Of a stretch of 64,000 nucleotides of DNA, positions 9,018-19,302 are shown in pieces (the stretch's first letter is position 1; the number at the start of each line of letters is the position of its first letter). This DNA is from Paracidovorax citrulli (GTDB lineage: Bacteria > Pseudomonadota > Gammaproteobacteria > Burkholderiales > Burkholderiaceae_C), in NCBI RefSeq assembly GCF_900100305.1, contig NZ_FNEY01000005.1, positions 124,001 through 188,000 of the forward strand. The letters run 5' to 3'. The notes below the pieces were generated by a model, which saw only the letters and a program-made list of their open reading frames with translations, ran no database searches and was not told the origin of the DNA. Made by a program: the position numbers and the translations under genes.

Positions 9018-10601
9018 ATGCCACGACTGACCCTGCAGAGCAAAGCCTTCCTCGCGCTCAGCGTCCTGCTGGCCGTGTTGCTGGCACTGTTCGTGGGGTT
9101 CTCCCGCCTGGGACTGCAGCGGGGGCTGGGCCCCTACATCGCAGAGATCGAACTCGGCCGGCTGGACTGGCTCGCAGGGCGGCTGGAACGCGTCTATGTG
9201 CTGCACGGCGGCTGGCAGACCCTGCGCACGCAGCCCGAGCTGTGGCGCCAGATGCACAAGCCCGGCGTTGCCCTGCCCCGGGCGACCTTCGGGCCCACCC
9301 GACCCGCCCTGCCACCCGGCGGCGCGGCGCCACAGGGCGCACGGAACGCACCCGCGACGTGCGACGTGGATGCCTATGCGTTCGGCGATGGCACCCCCCC
9401 GGCCTCCGCCGGGACGCCGTCCGGTAAAGCCCCCTCCTCTCCCGATCCCAACCAGCACGCGCTGTCGGTCCGCCTGGGGCTGATCGACGGCGACCGCCAG
9501 CTGGTCGCCGGCGTCCAGCCGGTGCAGGGCACGGCCCGGCGCGTGCTGCGCGGCCCCCGCGGCGAAGCCATCGGCCAGCTCGTGCTGCTGCCGCCACTGA
9601 ACGTGGAAACCGAGGCGGACCAGGCCTTCCTGCGCCAGCAACTGGTGTTCGTCGCCTGGACGGGCGCCGCGGGCCTGATCCTCGCGCTCTGGCTGTCCTG
9701 GTGGCTGGCCCGGCGCTGGCTGGCCCCCATCGGCGCGCTGGTCCACGCCGCGCGCCGGGTGGCCGGCGGACGGCTGGACACGCGCGTGCCGGTGCAGGGC
9801 GACGACGAACTGGCCCGGCTCGCCTCCACGTTCAACGACATGGCGGAGCAGCTCGCGAACATGGAAGCCTCGCGCCGCCAGTGGATCGGCGACGTGGCGC
9901 ACGAACTCCGCACGCCCCTGGCGGCCATGCGCGCGGAAATCGAGGCCGTGCAGGATGGCGTGCGCACCTTCGACGACAGGACGGCGCTGCGCCTGCACCG
10001 GCAGGTGATGCGGCTGATCCAGCTGGTGGGAGACCTGCGCGCGAGCCTCGACGCCGCGGGCGACGCCACGCCCTCGGCGCCGGAGCCCGTGCAGCCGCTG
10101 CCCCTGCTGTCGGAGGCCGTCGCCTCGATGCAGGCGCGCTTCGACAACGCCGGCATCGCCCTGGACATGTCCGCCGTGGACGCCTGCGCGGGCAGCCACC
10201 CGCCCCCGGTGGTGCGGGGCGACCCGGCGCAACTGCACCGCGTGTACCTCAACCTGCTGGAAAACAGCCTGCGCTACACCGAAACGGGCGGCAGGCTCTG
10301 CATCGCCGCGCACACCGAACGCAAGGCGGGCGATGGTGCCTGGCTCGTGCTGCAATGGGACGATACGGCCCCCGGCGTCCCCGCACCGGAGCTGCCGCGT
10401 GTGTTCGACCGGCTCTACCGTGCCGAAGCCTCCCGCACCCGCGCCGCGGGCGACACCGGCGGCTCCGGCCTGGGGCTGGCCATCTGCCGGGCCATCGTGC
10501 AGGCGCACGGCGGACGGATCACGGCCGAGGCCTCGCCGCTGGGCGGCCTGCGCATTCTTCTCACCCTGCCCTTGCTGGAGACCCCCATCCATGACCGATG
10601 A
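9018..10601 (+). CDS. baeS: BaeS-like sensor histidine kinase
   Basis: Membrane sensor of 527 residues. Helix one is at about 10-30, then a periplasmic domain of about 180 residues with a low-complexity Pro/Ala stretch near its middle (around residues 125-145), then helix two at about 210-232 (VFVAWTGAAGLILALWLSWW). HAMP linker about 233-285, then the H-box GDVAHELRTPL with phosphoacceptor His295. The ATPase domain has an N-box (LLENSLRYT) and a G2-box (GGSGLGLAI). BaeS/BaeR in E. coli responds to envelope stress and turns on multidrug efflux genes; the stimulus here is unknown. Start 9018 places the first helix at the N-terminus. The stop overlaps the regulator gene by 11 bp. Confidence 0.85.
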   Translation: MPRLTLQSKAFLALSVLLAVLLALFVGFSRLGLQRGLGPYIAEIELGRLDWLAGRLERVYVLHGGWQTLRTQPELWRQMHKPGVALPRATFGPTRPALPPGGAAPQGARNAPATCDVDAYAFGDGTPPASAGTPSGKAPSSPDPNQHALSVRLGLIDGDRQLVAGVQPVQGTARRVLRGPRGEAIGQLVLLPPLNVETEADQAFLRQQLVFVAWTGAAGLILALWLSWWLARRWLAPIGALVHAARRVAGGRLDTRVPVQGDDELARLASTFNDMAEQLANMEASRRQWIGDVAHELRTPLAAMRAEIEAVQDGVRTFDDRTALRLHRQVMRLIQLVGDLRASLDAAGDATPSAPEPVQPLPLLSEAVASMQARFDNAGIALDMSAVDACAGSHPPPVVRGDPAQLHRVYLNLLENSLRYTETGGRLCIAAHTERKAGDGAWLVLQWDDTAPGVPAPELPRVFDRLYRAEASRTRAAGDTGGSGLGLAICRAIVQAHGGRITAEASPLGGLRILLTLPLLETPIHDR

Positions 10602-11289
10602 CCCCCAACGCATTCTGGTGGTGGAGGACGAGCCCGACATCGCGGACGTCGTTCTGGACTACCTGCGGCATTCCGGCTTCGAGGCCGAACACCTGGCCGA
10701 GGGCCCGGCCGCCCTCGCCCGCCTCACCGGGCCCACGCCGCCCGACCTCACCCTGCTCGACATCATGCTGCCCGGCGTGGACGGACTCGAAGTGCTCCGG
10801 CAGGCACGCCGGCACACCGACCGCCCCATCATCATGCTCACGGCGCGCGTGGAGGAGGTGGACCGGCTCATCGGGCTGGAACTGGGCGCCGACGACTACA
10901 TCTGCAAGCCTTTTTCGCCCCGCGAGGTCGTCGCGCGGGTGCGCACGGTGCTGCGCCGCAGCACGGCCCATCCGTCACCGGCCGCGCAGGACGCGCCGCT
11001 GGTGCTCGACGAGGCGTTCTGGCAGGTCCATCTGCGTGGCACCCCCGTTTCGCTCACGCCGCGCGAGTTCCGCCTGCTGCAGGCCCTGGCGAGCCACAGC
11101 GGCCGGATCTTCTCGCGCGCACAGCTGCTCGACATGGCATACGACGACACGCTCGACGTGAACGAACGCGCGATCGACAGCCACATCAAGAACCTGCGCC
11201 GCAAGCTGCGCGCTGCCGACGGCAGCGACCACGAATGGATCCGCTCGGTCTACGGCGTGGGTTTCTCGCTGGAGCCGCCCACGGAGTGA
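10591..11289 (+). CDS. baeR: BaeR-like OmpR-family response regulator
   Basis: A protein of 232 residues. Receiver domain about 6-120 with the acidic pair in VVEDEPD, phosphoacceptor Asp57 ([13 protein letters not shown]), the conserved Thr in MLTAR and Lys in [17 protein letters not shown]. The last stretch is close to E. coli BaeR, which has almost the same [20 protein letters not shown]. The winged-helix DNA-binding domain spans about 135-228 ([39 protein letters not shown]). It starts inside the 3' end of the kinase gene, so the two are co-translated. Target genes cannot be read from the window; the RND pump at 52 kb is one possible target in view of the BaeR role elsewhere, but no site was matched. 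Confidence 0.88.
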   Translation: [232 protein letters not shown]

Positions 11290-11396
11290 CGGCCGCGCGT
11301 CGCGCACCTTTCCCACCGGCGGGCCCTGGCGCTTCCTACAGCGCCGCGGAGCGAAACCGTGTGTGATGGACCCAGATCCGCACACAGGCCCCGTCC

Positions 11397-12617
11397 ATGT
11401 ACCTTCCAGCCGACCGCACCGCCCGCTCCCGCGACGCCGAGCCCCGCCCCGCTCCGCCGGAGCGACTTCCCGGCGGCCTGCGCTACGTCCACCCCGACAC
11501 CCTGCCGGGACTCACTCGCGTGCTGCGCGGCAAGCACTTCAAATTCCGCACGCCCGACGGGCAGTGGGTGACGGACGAGGAAGAGATCGCCCGCATCCGC
11601 AAGCTGGCGATTCCGCCTGCCTACACGAATGTCTGGATCTGCCCGCTGCCCGAAGGCCACCTGCAGGCCACCGGGCTGGATGCGCGCGGACGCCGGCAGT
11701 ACCGCTACCACCCCGAATGGCGCCAGCAGCGCGACGAGGCCAAGTTCGAGCGCATGCAGGCCTTCGGCCGGGCCCTGCCGCGCATCCGCGCCCGCGTGGC
11801 GCGCGACCTCCGCCCCCGGCGCGGCGAGCCCGCGCTCTCGCGCACGGTGGTGCTGGCGACCATCGTCCGGCTCCTGGACACGACCTTCCTGCGCGTGGGC
11901 AACGAGGAGTACGCGGCCGCCAACCGCTCCTACGGCCTCACCACGCTGCGCAACCGGCATGCGGGCGTGCGCGGCAGCAGGCTCACCCTGCGCTTTCGCG
12001 GCAAGAGCGGCGTGGAGCAGCAGGCGACCGTGGACGACCCGCGCGTGGCCCGCGTGGTGCGCCGGTGCCAGCAGCTGCCGGGGCAGGAGTTGTTCCAGTA
12101 CGAGGACGAAGACGGCACACGGCACACCGTGGGCTCCGGCGACGTGAACGACTACCTGCACGAGATCGCGGGCACGGACGAGGGAGCGCCGGGTGGCGGC
12201 ATGCGCTTCACCGCCAAGGATTTCCGGACCTGGCACGGCACGGCCCAGGCCCTGGAGCTCACGCGCATCGCCTGCACGCAGCCCGAGGGCGCCCCGGTCG
12301 CGACCGCCAAGCACATCCTGGCGGAAGTGGCGCGCCAACTGGGCAACACCCCGGCGGTCTGCAAGAAGTCCTACATCCATCCCGCCGTGCTGGAACTCGG
12401 TTCACGGCTCGCGTCGGACGCCGGCCCTGGCATGCAGGCGGTGTGGCAGCGCATGGGCGAGCGCGCCACCGGGGCCCGGGGCCTCAGCGCCGTGGAGCGC
12501 CGGCTGATGGCCTTCCTGCAGGACACCGCCCGTGCCCGGGCGCGCGCCGAAAGAAAAGCCCGCGCCGCCGGGCCTGCCCTGCCGGCCCGGCGCGCCCGCC
12601 GCAAGGCGGCGGCCTGA
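11397..12617 (+). CDS. DNA topoisomerase IB (poxvirus-like bacterial type)
   Basis: Relaxes supercoils by nicking one strand through a 3'-phosphotyrosine. The protein has 406 residues: an N-terminal domain with FKFRTPDGQWV and IPPAYTNVWICP, then the catalytic domain with LLDTTFLRVGNEEYAAANRSYGLTTLRNRH, the KSGVEQ piece, FRTWHGT, and the nucleophile Tyr326 in CKKSYIHP. These are the landmarks of the bacterial TopIB family related to vaccinia topoisomerase. The C-terminal tail (from about 370) is rich in Arg, Ala and Lys and probably binds DNA non-specifically. It stands alone between a regulator gene and convergent fumC, 12 bp from the fumC stop. Confidence 0.92.
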   Translation: MYLPADRTARSRDAEPRPAPPERLPGGLRYVHPDTLPGLTRVLRGKHFKFRTPDGQWVTDEEEIARIRKLAIPPAYTNVWICPLPEGHLQATGLDARGRRQYRYHPEWRQQRDEAKFERMQAFGRALPRIRARVARDLRPRRGEPALSRTVVLATIVRLLDTTFLRVGNEEYAAANRSYGLTTLRNRHAGVRGSRLTLRFRGKSGVEQQATVDDPRVARVVRRCQQLPGQELFQYEDEDGTRHTVGSGDVNDYLHEIAGTDEGAPGGGMRFTAKDFRTWHGTAQALELTRIACTQPEGAPVATAKHILAEVARQLGNTPAVCKKSYIHPAVLELGSRLASDAGPGMQAVWQRMGERATGARGLSAVERRLMAFLQDTARARARAERKARAAGPALPARRARRKAAA

Positions 12618-12629
12618 GCGGCTGCCGCG

Positions 12630-14015
12630 TCAGCGGCCCACCATGTTGCCGGGCACCACCCACTGGTCGAACTGCTCGCCCGTCACGTGGCCCGACGCCA
12701 CGGCCGCCTCGCGCAGCGAGGTGCCTTCCTTGTGGGCCTTCTTGGCGATGAAGGCCGCCTTGTCGTAGCCGATGTGGGTATTGAGCGCCGTCACCAGCAT
12801 CAGGGAACGCTCCACCAGCTCGCCGATGCGCTCGCGGTTGGGCTCGATGCCCACGGCGCAGTGGTCGTTGAAGCTCACCATGCCGTCGGCGAGCAGGCGC
12901 ACGCTCTGCAGGAAGTTGTGGGCCACCATCGGGCGGAACACGTTCAGCTCGAAATTGCCGGAGGCGCCGCCGATGTTGATGGCCACGTCGTTGCCGAAGA
13001 CCTGCGCCGCCAGCATGGTGACGGCCTCGCTTTGCGTGGGGTTCACCTTGCCGGGCATGATCGACGAGCCCGGTTCGTTCTCGGGAATCGTGATCTCCCC
13101 GATGCCGCTGCGCGGGCCGCTCGCCAGCCAGCGCACGTCGTTGGCGATCTTCATCATGCTGGCCGCCAGCGTCTTGAGCGCGCCATGGGCATGCACCAGC
13201 GCGTCGCACGAGGCGAGCGACTCGAACTTGTTGGGCGAGGTGACGAAAGGCAGCCCCGTCAGCCGGGCCAGTTCCTTCGCCACGCCCTCGGCGTAGCCCC
13301 TGGGCGCATTCAGCCCAGTGCCCACGGCGGTGCCGCCCAGCGCCAGTTCGCAGAGATGGGGCAGCGCGTCGCACACGTGCTTTTCGCCGTGCGCCAACTG
13401 GGCCACCCAGCCGGAGATTTCCTGGCCGAGCGTGAGAGGGGTCGCGTCCTGCAGGTGCGTGCGCCCGATCTTCACGATACCGTCGAACTCCGCCGCCTTC
13501 TTCTCCAGGGTGGCGCGCAGCTTCGCGATGGCGGGCAGCAGTCGGTGGGTGAGCGCCTCCACGGCCGCCACGTGCATGGCCGTGGGGAACACGTCGTTGC
13601 TGGACTGGCTGCGGTTCACGTCGTCGTTGGGATGGACCGCCCGGCCCTCGCCGCGCTCGCCGCCGAGGATTTCGCTCGCCCGGTTGGCCAGCACCTCGTT
13701 CATGTTCATGTTGGTCTGCGTGCCCGAGCCGGTCTGCCAGACGACGAGCGGGAACTCGTCCGGATGCCGGCCGGCGGCCACCTCGTCGGCCGCGGCGATG
13801 ATGGCCTCGGTCTTCCTGGCGTCCTGCAGGCCCAGGGCGTGGTTCACGCTGGCCGAGGCACGCTTGACCAGGGCCAGGGCATGGAGGATCTCGCGCGGCT
13901 GGCGCTCGCCGGAGATGTCGAAGTTCTGCAGCGAGCGCTGCGTCTGCGCGCCCCAGAGCCGGTGGGCCGGGACCTCGATGGGGCCGAAAGTATCGCGTTC
14001 CGTACGGGTGGTCAT
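12630..14015 (-). CDS. fumC: Fumarate hydratase class II
   Basis: Interconverts fumarate and malate in the citric acid cycle; this iron-free, oxygen-stable class is a homotetramer. The protein has 461 residues, the normal length. Motifs: [14 protein letters not shown] near 100-113, [19 protein letters not shown] near 130-150, [18 protein letters not shown] near 185-200, and the mobile signature loop [11 protein letters not shown] at about 315-325. The start at 14015 ([11 protein letters not shown]) gives the family N-terminus; the frame continues open upstream only because of base composition. It diverges from the GGDEF/EAL gene. A second, unrelated fumarase (class I) lies 2.5 kb away. Confidence 0.96.
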   Translation of the reverse strand: MTTRTERDTFGPIEVPAHRLWGAQTQRSLQNFDISGERQPREILHALALVKRASASVNHALGLQDARKTEAIIAAADEVAAGRHPDEFPLVVWQTGSGTQTNMNMNEVLANRASEILGGERGEGRAVHPNDDVNRSQSSNDVFPTAMHVAAVEALTHRLLPAIAKLRATLEKKAAEFDGIVKIGRTHLQDATPLTLGQEISGWVAQLAHGEKHVCDALPHLCELALGGTAVGTGLNAPRGYAEGVAKELARLTGLPFVTSPNKFESLASCDALVHAHGALKTLAASMMKIANDVRWLASGPRSGIGEITIPENEPGSSIMPGKVNPTQSEAVTMLAAQVFGNDVAINIGGASGNFELNVFRPMVAHNFLQSVRLLADGMVSFNDHCAVGIEPNRERIGELVERSLMLVTALNTHIGYDKAAFIAKKAHKEGTSLREAAVASGHVTGEQFDQWVVPGNMVGR

Positions 14016-14249
14016 GGATGAATTTCCGCTGGATGGAAGGTGTGACGACTGGTGCATGCCCTGCGGATGCGCCCCGGCAACGGCTGGCGCGTTCTCTTCG
14101 GGGCCGCGCTGGCGAGGAAGCCTCGTCCTGCAGCATAAGCCACTGGAACGATTCTCATCCCGCACCGCCCGCCAAACCCCCAGGTCGGCAAGGCCTGTAA
14201 CCAATAGATACACTACGGCGCTGCGCCGCGATGGGCGGTCGCCTCCACC

Positions 14250-16460
14250 ATGTCCGCTACTTCCAATTTCGCCCTGACCGCCTTCATGCCGTCGCACTAC
14301 GATCCGATGGTGGTGGCGGCGTCGTTCGCCATCGCGGTGCTGGCCAGCTACGTCACGCTGGATCTGGCGCGCCGCGTGCATGTGTCGCAGCGGCACATCG
14401 GCCTGGTCTGGTGGGCCGCAGGCTCGGTGGTGATGGGCACGGGCATCTGGGCCATGCACTTTTTGGGCATGCAGGCATTCCAGCTGCCCATCGCGCTGGG
14501 ATTTTCCGGCGGCCTCACCCTGCTGTCCTGGCTGGCGGCGGTGCTGGCTTCGGCACTGGCGCTGGGGATGGCCAGCCTGCCGCGGTTCGGCCGGTGGCAG
14601 ATCCTCTTCGGCGCCGTATGCATGGGCAGCGGTATCAGCGGCATGCACTACATCGGCATGAAAGCCATGAAGATGTCCATCGACATCGTGTGGGATCCCG
14701 TGCTGGTGGCGCTGTCGGTCGCAGTGGCGTTTTTCGCCTCGGCCACGGCGCTGCGCATCTTCCAGTGGCTGATCCACGTACGGCAGGACCGGCGCAGGGC
14801 GTGGTACCAGGCGGCTGCGGCGCTGATCATGGGCATCGCGATCTGCGGCATGCACTACACGGGCATGGCTGCGGCGTCGTTCCCCGAAGGCTCGATCTGC
14901 CTGAGCGCCGACGGCCTCGGCGGACCGGGCCTGACGGCCATGGTATTGCTGTCGTCCGGCATGCTGCTGCTGAGCACGCTGTTCACCGCCGTGCTGGACG
15001 CGCGCCTGCAGAGCACGGCCCGGCAACTCAACGCCTCCCTGCAGGAGAGCAATGCGCGCCTCACCGAAGCCAATGCCCAGCTGCAGAAGCAGGCCTTCGC
15101 GGACCCCCTGACCCTGCTGCCCAACCGGCTACTGTTCGAGGACCGCCTGTCCCACGCCCTGCTGCGCCTGGACCGCATGCGGCGCCGCGATGCCGGCCAG
15201 CGTCTGGGCGTGATGTTCGTGGACCTGGACGGCTTCAAGCCCATCAACGACTCCTTCGGCCATGCGGCGGGGGACGCCATCCTGCGCAGCGCCGCGGAGC
15301 GCCTGCGGCTGCAGGCCCGCGAGAGCGACACGGTGGCCCGCGTGGGCGGCGACGAATTCCTGCTCCTGCTGGAAAACGTGAACGACCCGGCCGACTGCCT
15401 CGCGGTGGCGAACCGGCTGCTCAATTCCCTGGGCCAGCCGTTCGAGGTGGCGGGCAAGACCGTGCAGATCGCCTGCTCCGTCGGCATCGTGGTGTATCCG
15501 GACCACGGCGAGCGCGACAAGCTCGTCGCGAACGCCGACGCCGCCATGTATGCCGCCAAGCGGGCCGGCGGCAACGGCTATGCGATGTTCGAGTCGCACA
15601 TGGACTCCGACGCCACGGCCCAGCTGTCGCTTCAGCACGACCTGCGGCAGGCGATAGCCCGCGGAGAACTGTCGCTGCACTACCAGCCCAAGATCGACGC
15701 CCGGCGCGGCCGCATCAACGGCGTGGAGGCCCTGCTGCGCTGGCGGCATCCCCTGCGGGGCAACGTCAGTCCGGCCGAGTTCATTCCCGTGGCCGAGCGC
15801 TTCGGGCTCATCGCGCAGCTCGGCAACTGGGTGATCGAGGAGGCCTGCAGGCAGATGGCCGCGTGGAGCTGGGACGGGCTGCGCATGCGCGTGGCCATCA
15901 ACCTCTCGGCCTACCAACTGCGCGAAAGCGGTCTTGCCGACCGCATCCGCGACGCCCTGCAGCGGCACGGCGTGCCGGCCTCGCACCTGCTGTGCGAGAT
16001 CACCGAATCGGTGGCGATGGAAGACACGCGTGCCACCCAGCGGGCTATCGAGGAACTGGGCCGCATCGGCGTGTACCTGTCCATCGACGACTTCGGCACG
16101 GGCTATTCCAGCCTGCACTACCTGCGCAGCCTGCCGGCGCGCCAGCTCAAGATCGACCGCAGCTTCGTGCGCGACCTGGAGGAGCAGGAAGACGCACGCG
16201 CCGTGGTGGACGCCGTGGTGCGGCTGGCGCACGCCCTGGGCCTGCGCGTCGTGGCCGAAGGCGTGGAAACGGAAGGCCAGCGCGACATCCTGGCGGCCAT
16301 GCACTGCGACGAACTGCAGGGCTTCTACTTCGCCCGGCCCATGCCGGCCGACACCCTGCTCGCCTGGGCCGTGGGCGACAAGCCCGAGGGCGCGGCGGAT
16401 TTCAGCCCGTCCATCATCGACCTGCAGGCGCTCGACCCCTCAGTGGACGCACCGGCCTGA
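14250..16460 (+). CDS. MHYT-GGDEF-EAL membrane protein (c-di-GMP synthesis and/or breakdown)
   Basis: A protein of 736 residues. The N-terminal MHYT sensor has about seven helices (residues 15-250) with three metal-binding-type repeats: MHFLGM, GMHYIGM and GMHYTGM. A coiled linker (about 255-285) leads to a GGDEF domain with an intact [14 protein letters not shown] site near 365-378 and [17 protein letters not shown] before it. The EAL domain begins with [11 protein letters not shown] near 490 and keeps [13 protein letters not shown] and KIDRSFV. Both catalytic signatures look complete, so either activity is possible. MHYT domains are thought to sense gases (oxygen, CO or NO) through bound copper. 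It lies between two fumarase genes, divergent from fumC. Confidence 0.93.
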   Translation: MSATSNFALTAFMPSHYDPMVVAASFAIAVLASYVTLDLARRVHVSQRHIGLVWWAAGSVVMGTGIWAMHFLGMQAFQLPIALGFSGGLTLLSWLAAVLASALALGMASLPRFGRWQILFGAVCMGSGISGMHYIGMKAMKMSIDIVWDPVLVALSVAVAFFASATALRIFQWLIHVRQDRRRAWYQAAAALIMGIAICGMHYTGMAAASFPEGSICLSADGLGGPGLTAMVLLSSGMLLLSTLFTAVLDARLQSTARQLNASLQESNARLTEANAQLQKQAFADPLTLLPNRLLFEDRLSHALLRLDRMRRRDAGQRLGVMFVDLDGFKPINDSFGHAAGDAILRSAAERLRLQARESDTVARVGGDEFLLLLENVNDPADCLAVANRLLNSLGQPFEVAGKTVQIACSVGIVVYPDHGERDKLVANADAAMYAAKRAGGNGYAMFESHMDSDATAQLSLQHDLRQAIARGELSLHYQPKIDARRGRINGVEALLRWRHPLRGNVSPAEFIPVAERFGLIAQLGNWVIEEACRQMAAWSWDGLRMRVAINLSAYQLRESGLADRIRDALQRHGVPASHLLCEITESVAMEDTRATQRAIEELGRIGVYLSIDDFGTGYSSLHYLRSLPARQLKIDRSFVRDLEEQEDARAVVDAVVRLAHALGLRVVAEGVETEGQRDILAAMHCDELQGFYFARPMPADTLLAWAVGDKPEGAADFSPSIIDLQALDPSVDAPA

Positions 16461-16541
16461 TGTTCCACGGTCGGCAAGCACCTCGCCGGGGCGCGGCGCG
16501 ATAATCATGGCCGTCAGTCCTACCTACAACGCATCCCCACC

Positions 16542-18101
16542 ATGAGCACCACCATCCGGTACCACGACCTCGTGGAATCCGTCGCCGCGTCCCTGCAGTA
16601 CATCAGCTACTACCACCCCGCCGACTTCATCGCCCACCTGGCCCGCGCCTACGAGCGCGAGCAGAGCCCGGCGGCCAGGGACGCGATGGCGCAGATCCTC
16701 ACCAACAGCAAGATGAGCGCCACCGGCCAGCGCCCCATCTGCCAGGACACCGGCATCGTCAACGTGTTCCTGAAGATCGGCATGGACGTGCGCTGGGAGG
16801 GCTTCCCGGCCGGCCAGGGCCTGGAGGACGCCGTCAACGAAGGCGTGCGCCGCGGCTACAACCATCCCGACAACACGCTGCGCGCGAGCGTCGTGGCCGA
16901 TCCGCAGTTCCTGCGCAAGAACACGAAGGACAACACCCCTGCCGTGATCTTCACGCAGATCGTGCCCGGCAACACCGTGGACATCACCGTCGCGGCCAAG
17001 GGCGGCGGCAGCGAGAACAAGTCCAAGATGGTCATGATGAACCCCAGCGACAACCTGGTGGACTGGGTGCTCAAGACCGTGCCCACCATGGGCGCCGGCT
17101 GGTGCCCTCCGGGTATGCTGGGCATCGGCATCGGCGGCACGGCGGAGAAGGCCGTCCTGCTGGCCAAGGAAAGCCTGATGGACGACCTGAACATGTACGA
17201 GCTGCAGGCCAAGGCCGCGCGCGGCGAGAAGCTCGACCAGGTGGAGGAGTTGCGCCTGGAGCTGTTCGACAAGGTCAACGCCCTGGGCATCGGCGCGCAG
17301 GGCCTGGGCGGCCTCACCACCGTGCTGGACATCAAGATCAAGATGTATCCCACGCATGCGGCCTCCAAGCCGGTCGCCATGATCCCGAACTGCGCCGCCA
17401 CGCGCCATGCGCACTTCGTGCTGGACGGCTCCGGCCCCGTGTACCTGGAGGCACCGTCGCTGGACCTGTGGCCGAAGATCGACTGGGCCCCCGACTACAA
17501 CAAGAGCCGCCGCGTCAGCCTCGATACGCTGACCAGGGAGGAGGTGGCCAGCTGGAAGCCCGGCGACACGCTGCTGCTCAACGGCAAGATGCTCACCGGC
17601 CGCGACGCCGCGCACAAGCGCATCCAGGACATGCTGGCCAAGGGCGAGCCGCTGCCCGTGGACTTCACCAACCGCGTGATCTACTACGTCGGCCCGGTCG
17701 ATCCGGTGCGCGACGAGGCCGTAGGCCCCGCCGGCCCGACCACGGCGACACGCATGGACAAGTTCACCGACATGATGCTCGCGCAGACCGGCCTGATCGC
17801 GATGATCGGCAAGTCCGAGCGCGGCCCCGTCGCCATCGAGGCGATCAAGAAGCACCAGTCGGCCTACCTGATGGCCGTGGGCGGCGCCGCCTACCTGGTC
17901 AGCAAAGCCATCAAGACCGCGAAGGTGGTCGGCTTCGAAGACCTGGGGATGGAAGCGATCTACGAATTCGACGTGGTGGACATGCCCGTGACGGTGGCCG
18001 TGGACGCCGGCGGCACCAGCGCCCACATCACGGGCCCGGCCGAATGGCAGAAGCGCATCGCCACTGGCGAGTTCAAGTCCATCGACGTCGTGGCGGCCTG
18101 A
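16542..18101 (+). CDS. fumA: Fumarate hydratase class I (iron-sulfur type)
   Basis: Same reaction as FumC but through an oxygen-labile [4Fe-4S] cluster. The protein has 519 residues and contains in one chain the alpha and beta parts that are separate in some bacteria. Three cysteines fall where the cluster ligands are expected: Cys67 (CQDTGI), Cys188 (GWCPPGMLGIGIGGT) and Cys284 (NCAATRH); spacings of 121 and 96 are close to those of E. coli FumA. The C-terminal part has GPAGPTTATRMD and GGAAYLVSKAI. The start gives MSTTIRYHDLVESV, the normal N-terminus. It ends about 95 bp before murI on the same strand. Confidence 0.92.
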   Translation: MSTTIRYHDLVESVAASLQYISYYHPADFIAHLARAYEREQSPAARDAMAQILTNSKMSATGQRPICQDTGIVNVFLKIGMDVRWEGFPAGQGLEDAVNEGVRRGYNHPDNTLRASVVADPQFLRKNTKDNTPAVIFTQIVPGNTVDITVAAKGGGSENKSKMVMMNPSDNLVDWVLKTVPTMGAGWCPPGMLGIGIGGTAEKAVLLAKESLMDDLNMYELQAKAARGEKLDQVEELRLELFDKVNALGIGAQGLGGLTTVLDIKIKMYPTHAASKPVAMIPNCAATRHAHFVLDGSGPVYLEAPSLDLWPKIDWAPDYNKSRRVSLDTLTREEVASWKPGDTLLLNGKMLTGRDAAHKRIQDMLAKGEPLPVDFTNRVIYYVGPVDPVRDEAVGPAGPTTATRMDKFTDMMLAQTGLIAMIGKSERGPVAIEAIKKHQSAYLMAVGGAAYLVSKAIKTAKVVGFEDLGMEAIYEFDVVDMPVTVAVDAGGTSAHITGPAEWQKRIATGEFKSIDVVAA

Positions 18102-18197
18102 CGCGCGTGCGCGCTCCGGCGCGCCCTGCACTACCATTCGGGGCCCGCGGCGCACACAGGGCGCGCCGCAGGCCCCTTTCACATTCGCCCCTCCGAC

Positions 18198-19088
18198 ATG
18201 ACATCAGCCACGCAGCGCCCCATCGGCGTGTTCGACAGCGGCGTCGGCGGCCTGAGCGTGCTGCGCGCGCTGCGTGCCGAACTGCCGCACGAGCGCTTCG
18301 TCTATCTGGCCGACAGCGGCAATGCGCCCTACGGCGAACGCGGCGATGCCTATGTGGCCGCGCGCACCCACGCCATCGCCGGGTATCTGCAGCGAACGCA
18401 CGGCATCAAGGCCCTGGTCGTGGCCTGCAACACGGCGACCGCGGCCGCCATCCATGAAGTCCGCGCACGGCATGCCGACCTGCCGCTGGTAGGGGTGGAG
18501 CCCGCCCTCAAGCCCGCGCTGTCCCTGACGCGCACCGGCCGGGTGGGCGTGATCGGGACGCGCGGGACGTTGTCGAGCGCCAAGTTCCAGCGCCTGCGGG
18601 CATCGCTGCAAGGCCCCGTCGAGTTCGTGGTGCAGCCCTGCGACGGGCTGGCCCACGCCATCGAGCGCAGCACGGCCGACACCCTTCCCGACGATCCTGC
18701 GACGGCCGAGATCCGCGCGCTCTGCGCCCGGTACATGGCAGCGCTCGGTCCTTTCGGCGCCGCGCCCGGGGAGATCGACACGCTCGTGCTGGGCTGCACG
18801 CACTACCTCTTCGCCGAGGATGCGCTGCGAGCGCACACCGGCCCGCAGGTGCGCCTGGTGGAGACGGGCGAGCCCGTGGCGCGCCAGACGCGCCGGCTGC
18901 TCGAAGCGGCCGGCGCCCTGGCCGCGGCCACCGTTCCGGCCACGGGCACCACGAGCCTCTTCACGACAGGAGCCCTGCCCCTGCTGCAGGCGGCCGCACA
19001 CCGCTGGCTGCAGTTGCCGGCATCGGCATGCGCCCTGGTCGAGGTACCTCAGGAAGCGGCCGGCGAATGGTTGGGAACGGGAACCTGA
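18198..19088 (+). CDS. murI: Glutamate racemase
   Basis: Converts L- to D-glutamate for peptidoglycan synthesis, without a cofactor. The protein has 296 residues. The N-terminal motif GVFDSGVGGLSVLRAL, LADSGNAPYGER, the first catalytic cysteine Cys77 in ACNTATAAA, GVIGTRGT, and the second catalytic cysteine Cys200 in LGCTHYLF are all present. Essential in most bacteria. A gap of about 95 bp separates it from the class I fumarase gene, so a separate promoter is possible. Downstream lie 214 bp without a recognisable gene before paoA. Confidence 0.96.
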   Translation: MTSATQRPIGVFDSGVGGLSVLRALRAELPHERFVYLADSGNAPYGERGDAYVAARTHAIAGYLQRTHGIKALVVACNTATAAAIHEVRARHADLPLVGVEPALKPALSLTRTGRVGVIGTRGTLSSAKFQRLRASLQGPVEFVVQPCDGLAHAIERSTADTLPDDPATAEIRALCARYMAALGPFGAAPGEIDTLVLGCTHYLFAEDALRAHTGPQVRLVETGEPVARQTRRLLEAAGALAAATVPATGTTSLFTTGALPLLQAAAHRWLQLPASACALVEVPQEAAGEWLGTGT

Positions 19089-19302
19089 AACGGTTCCGGT
19101 AGCACCGTCAAAAGCCCGGCGTCGCTGCGGCCCAGGGCCTGCGGGACGGCTCCCAGCTCTCCTGTATCTCCCCCCGGCGCCCACGGCGGTTTCAGCGCAC
19201 GGCCTACATGGCGCGGCCGCGGACTGTACGAGGCTGTGGAATTCGCGCGTGCCGTGCGCACGCAGCGCTTCCCCAGCCTTGTGACAGCCCCACGGAACCT
19301 CG

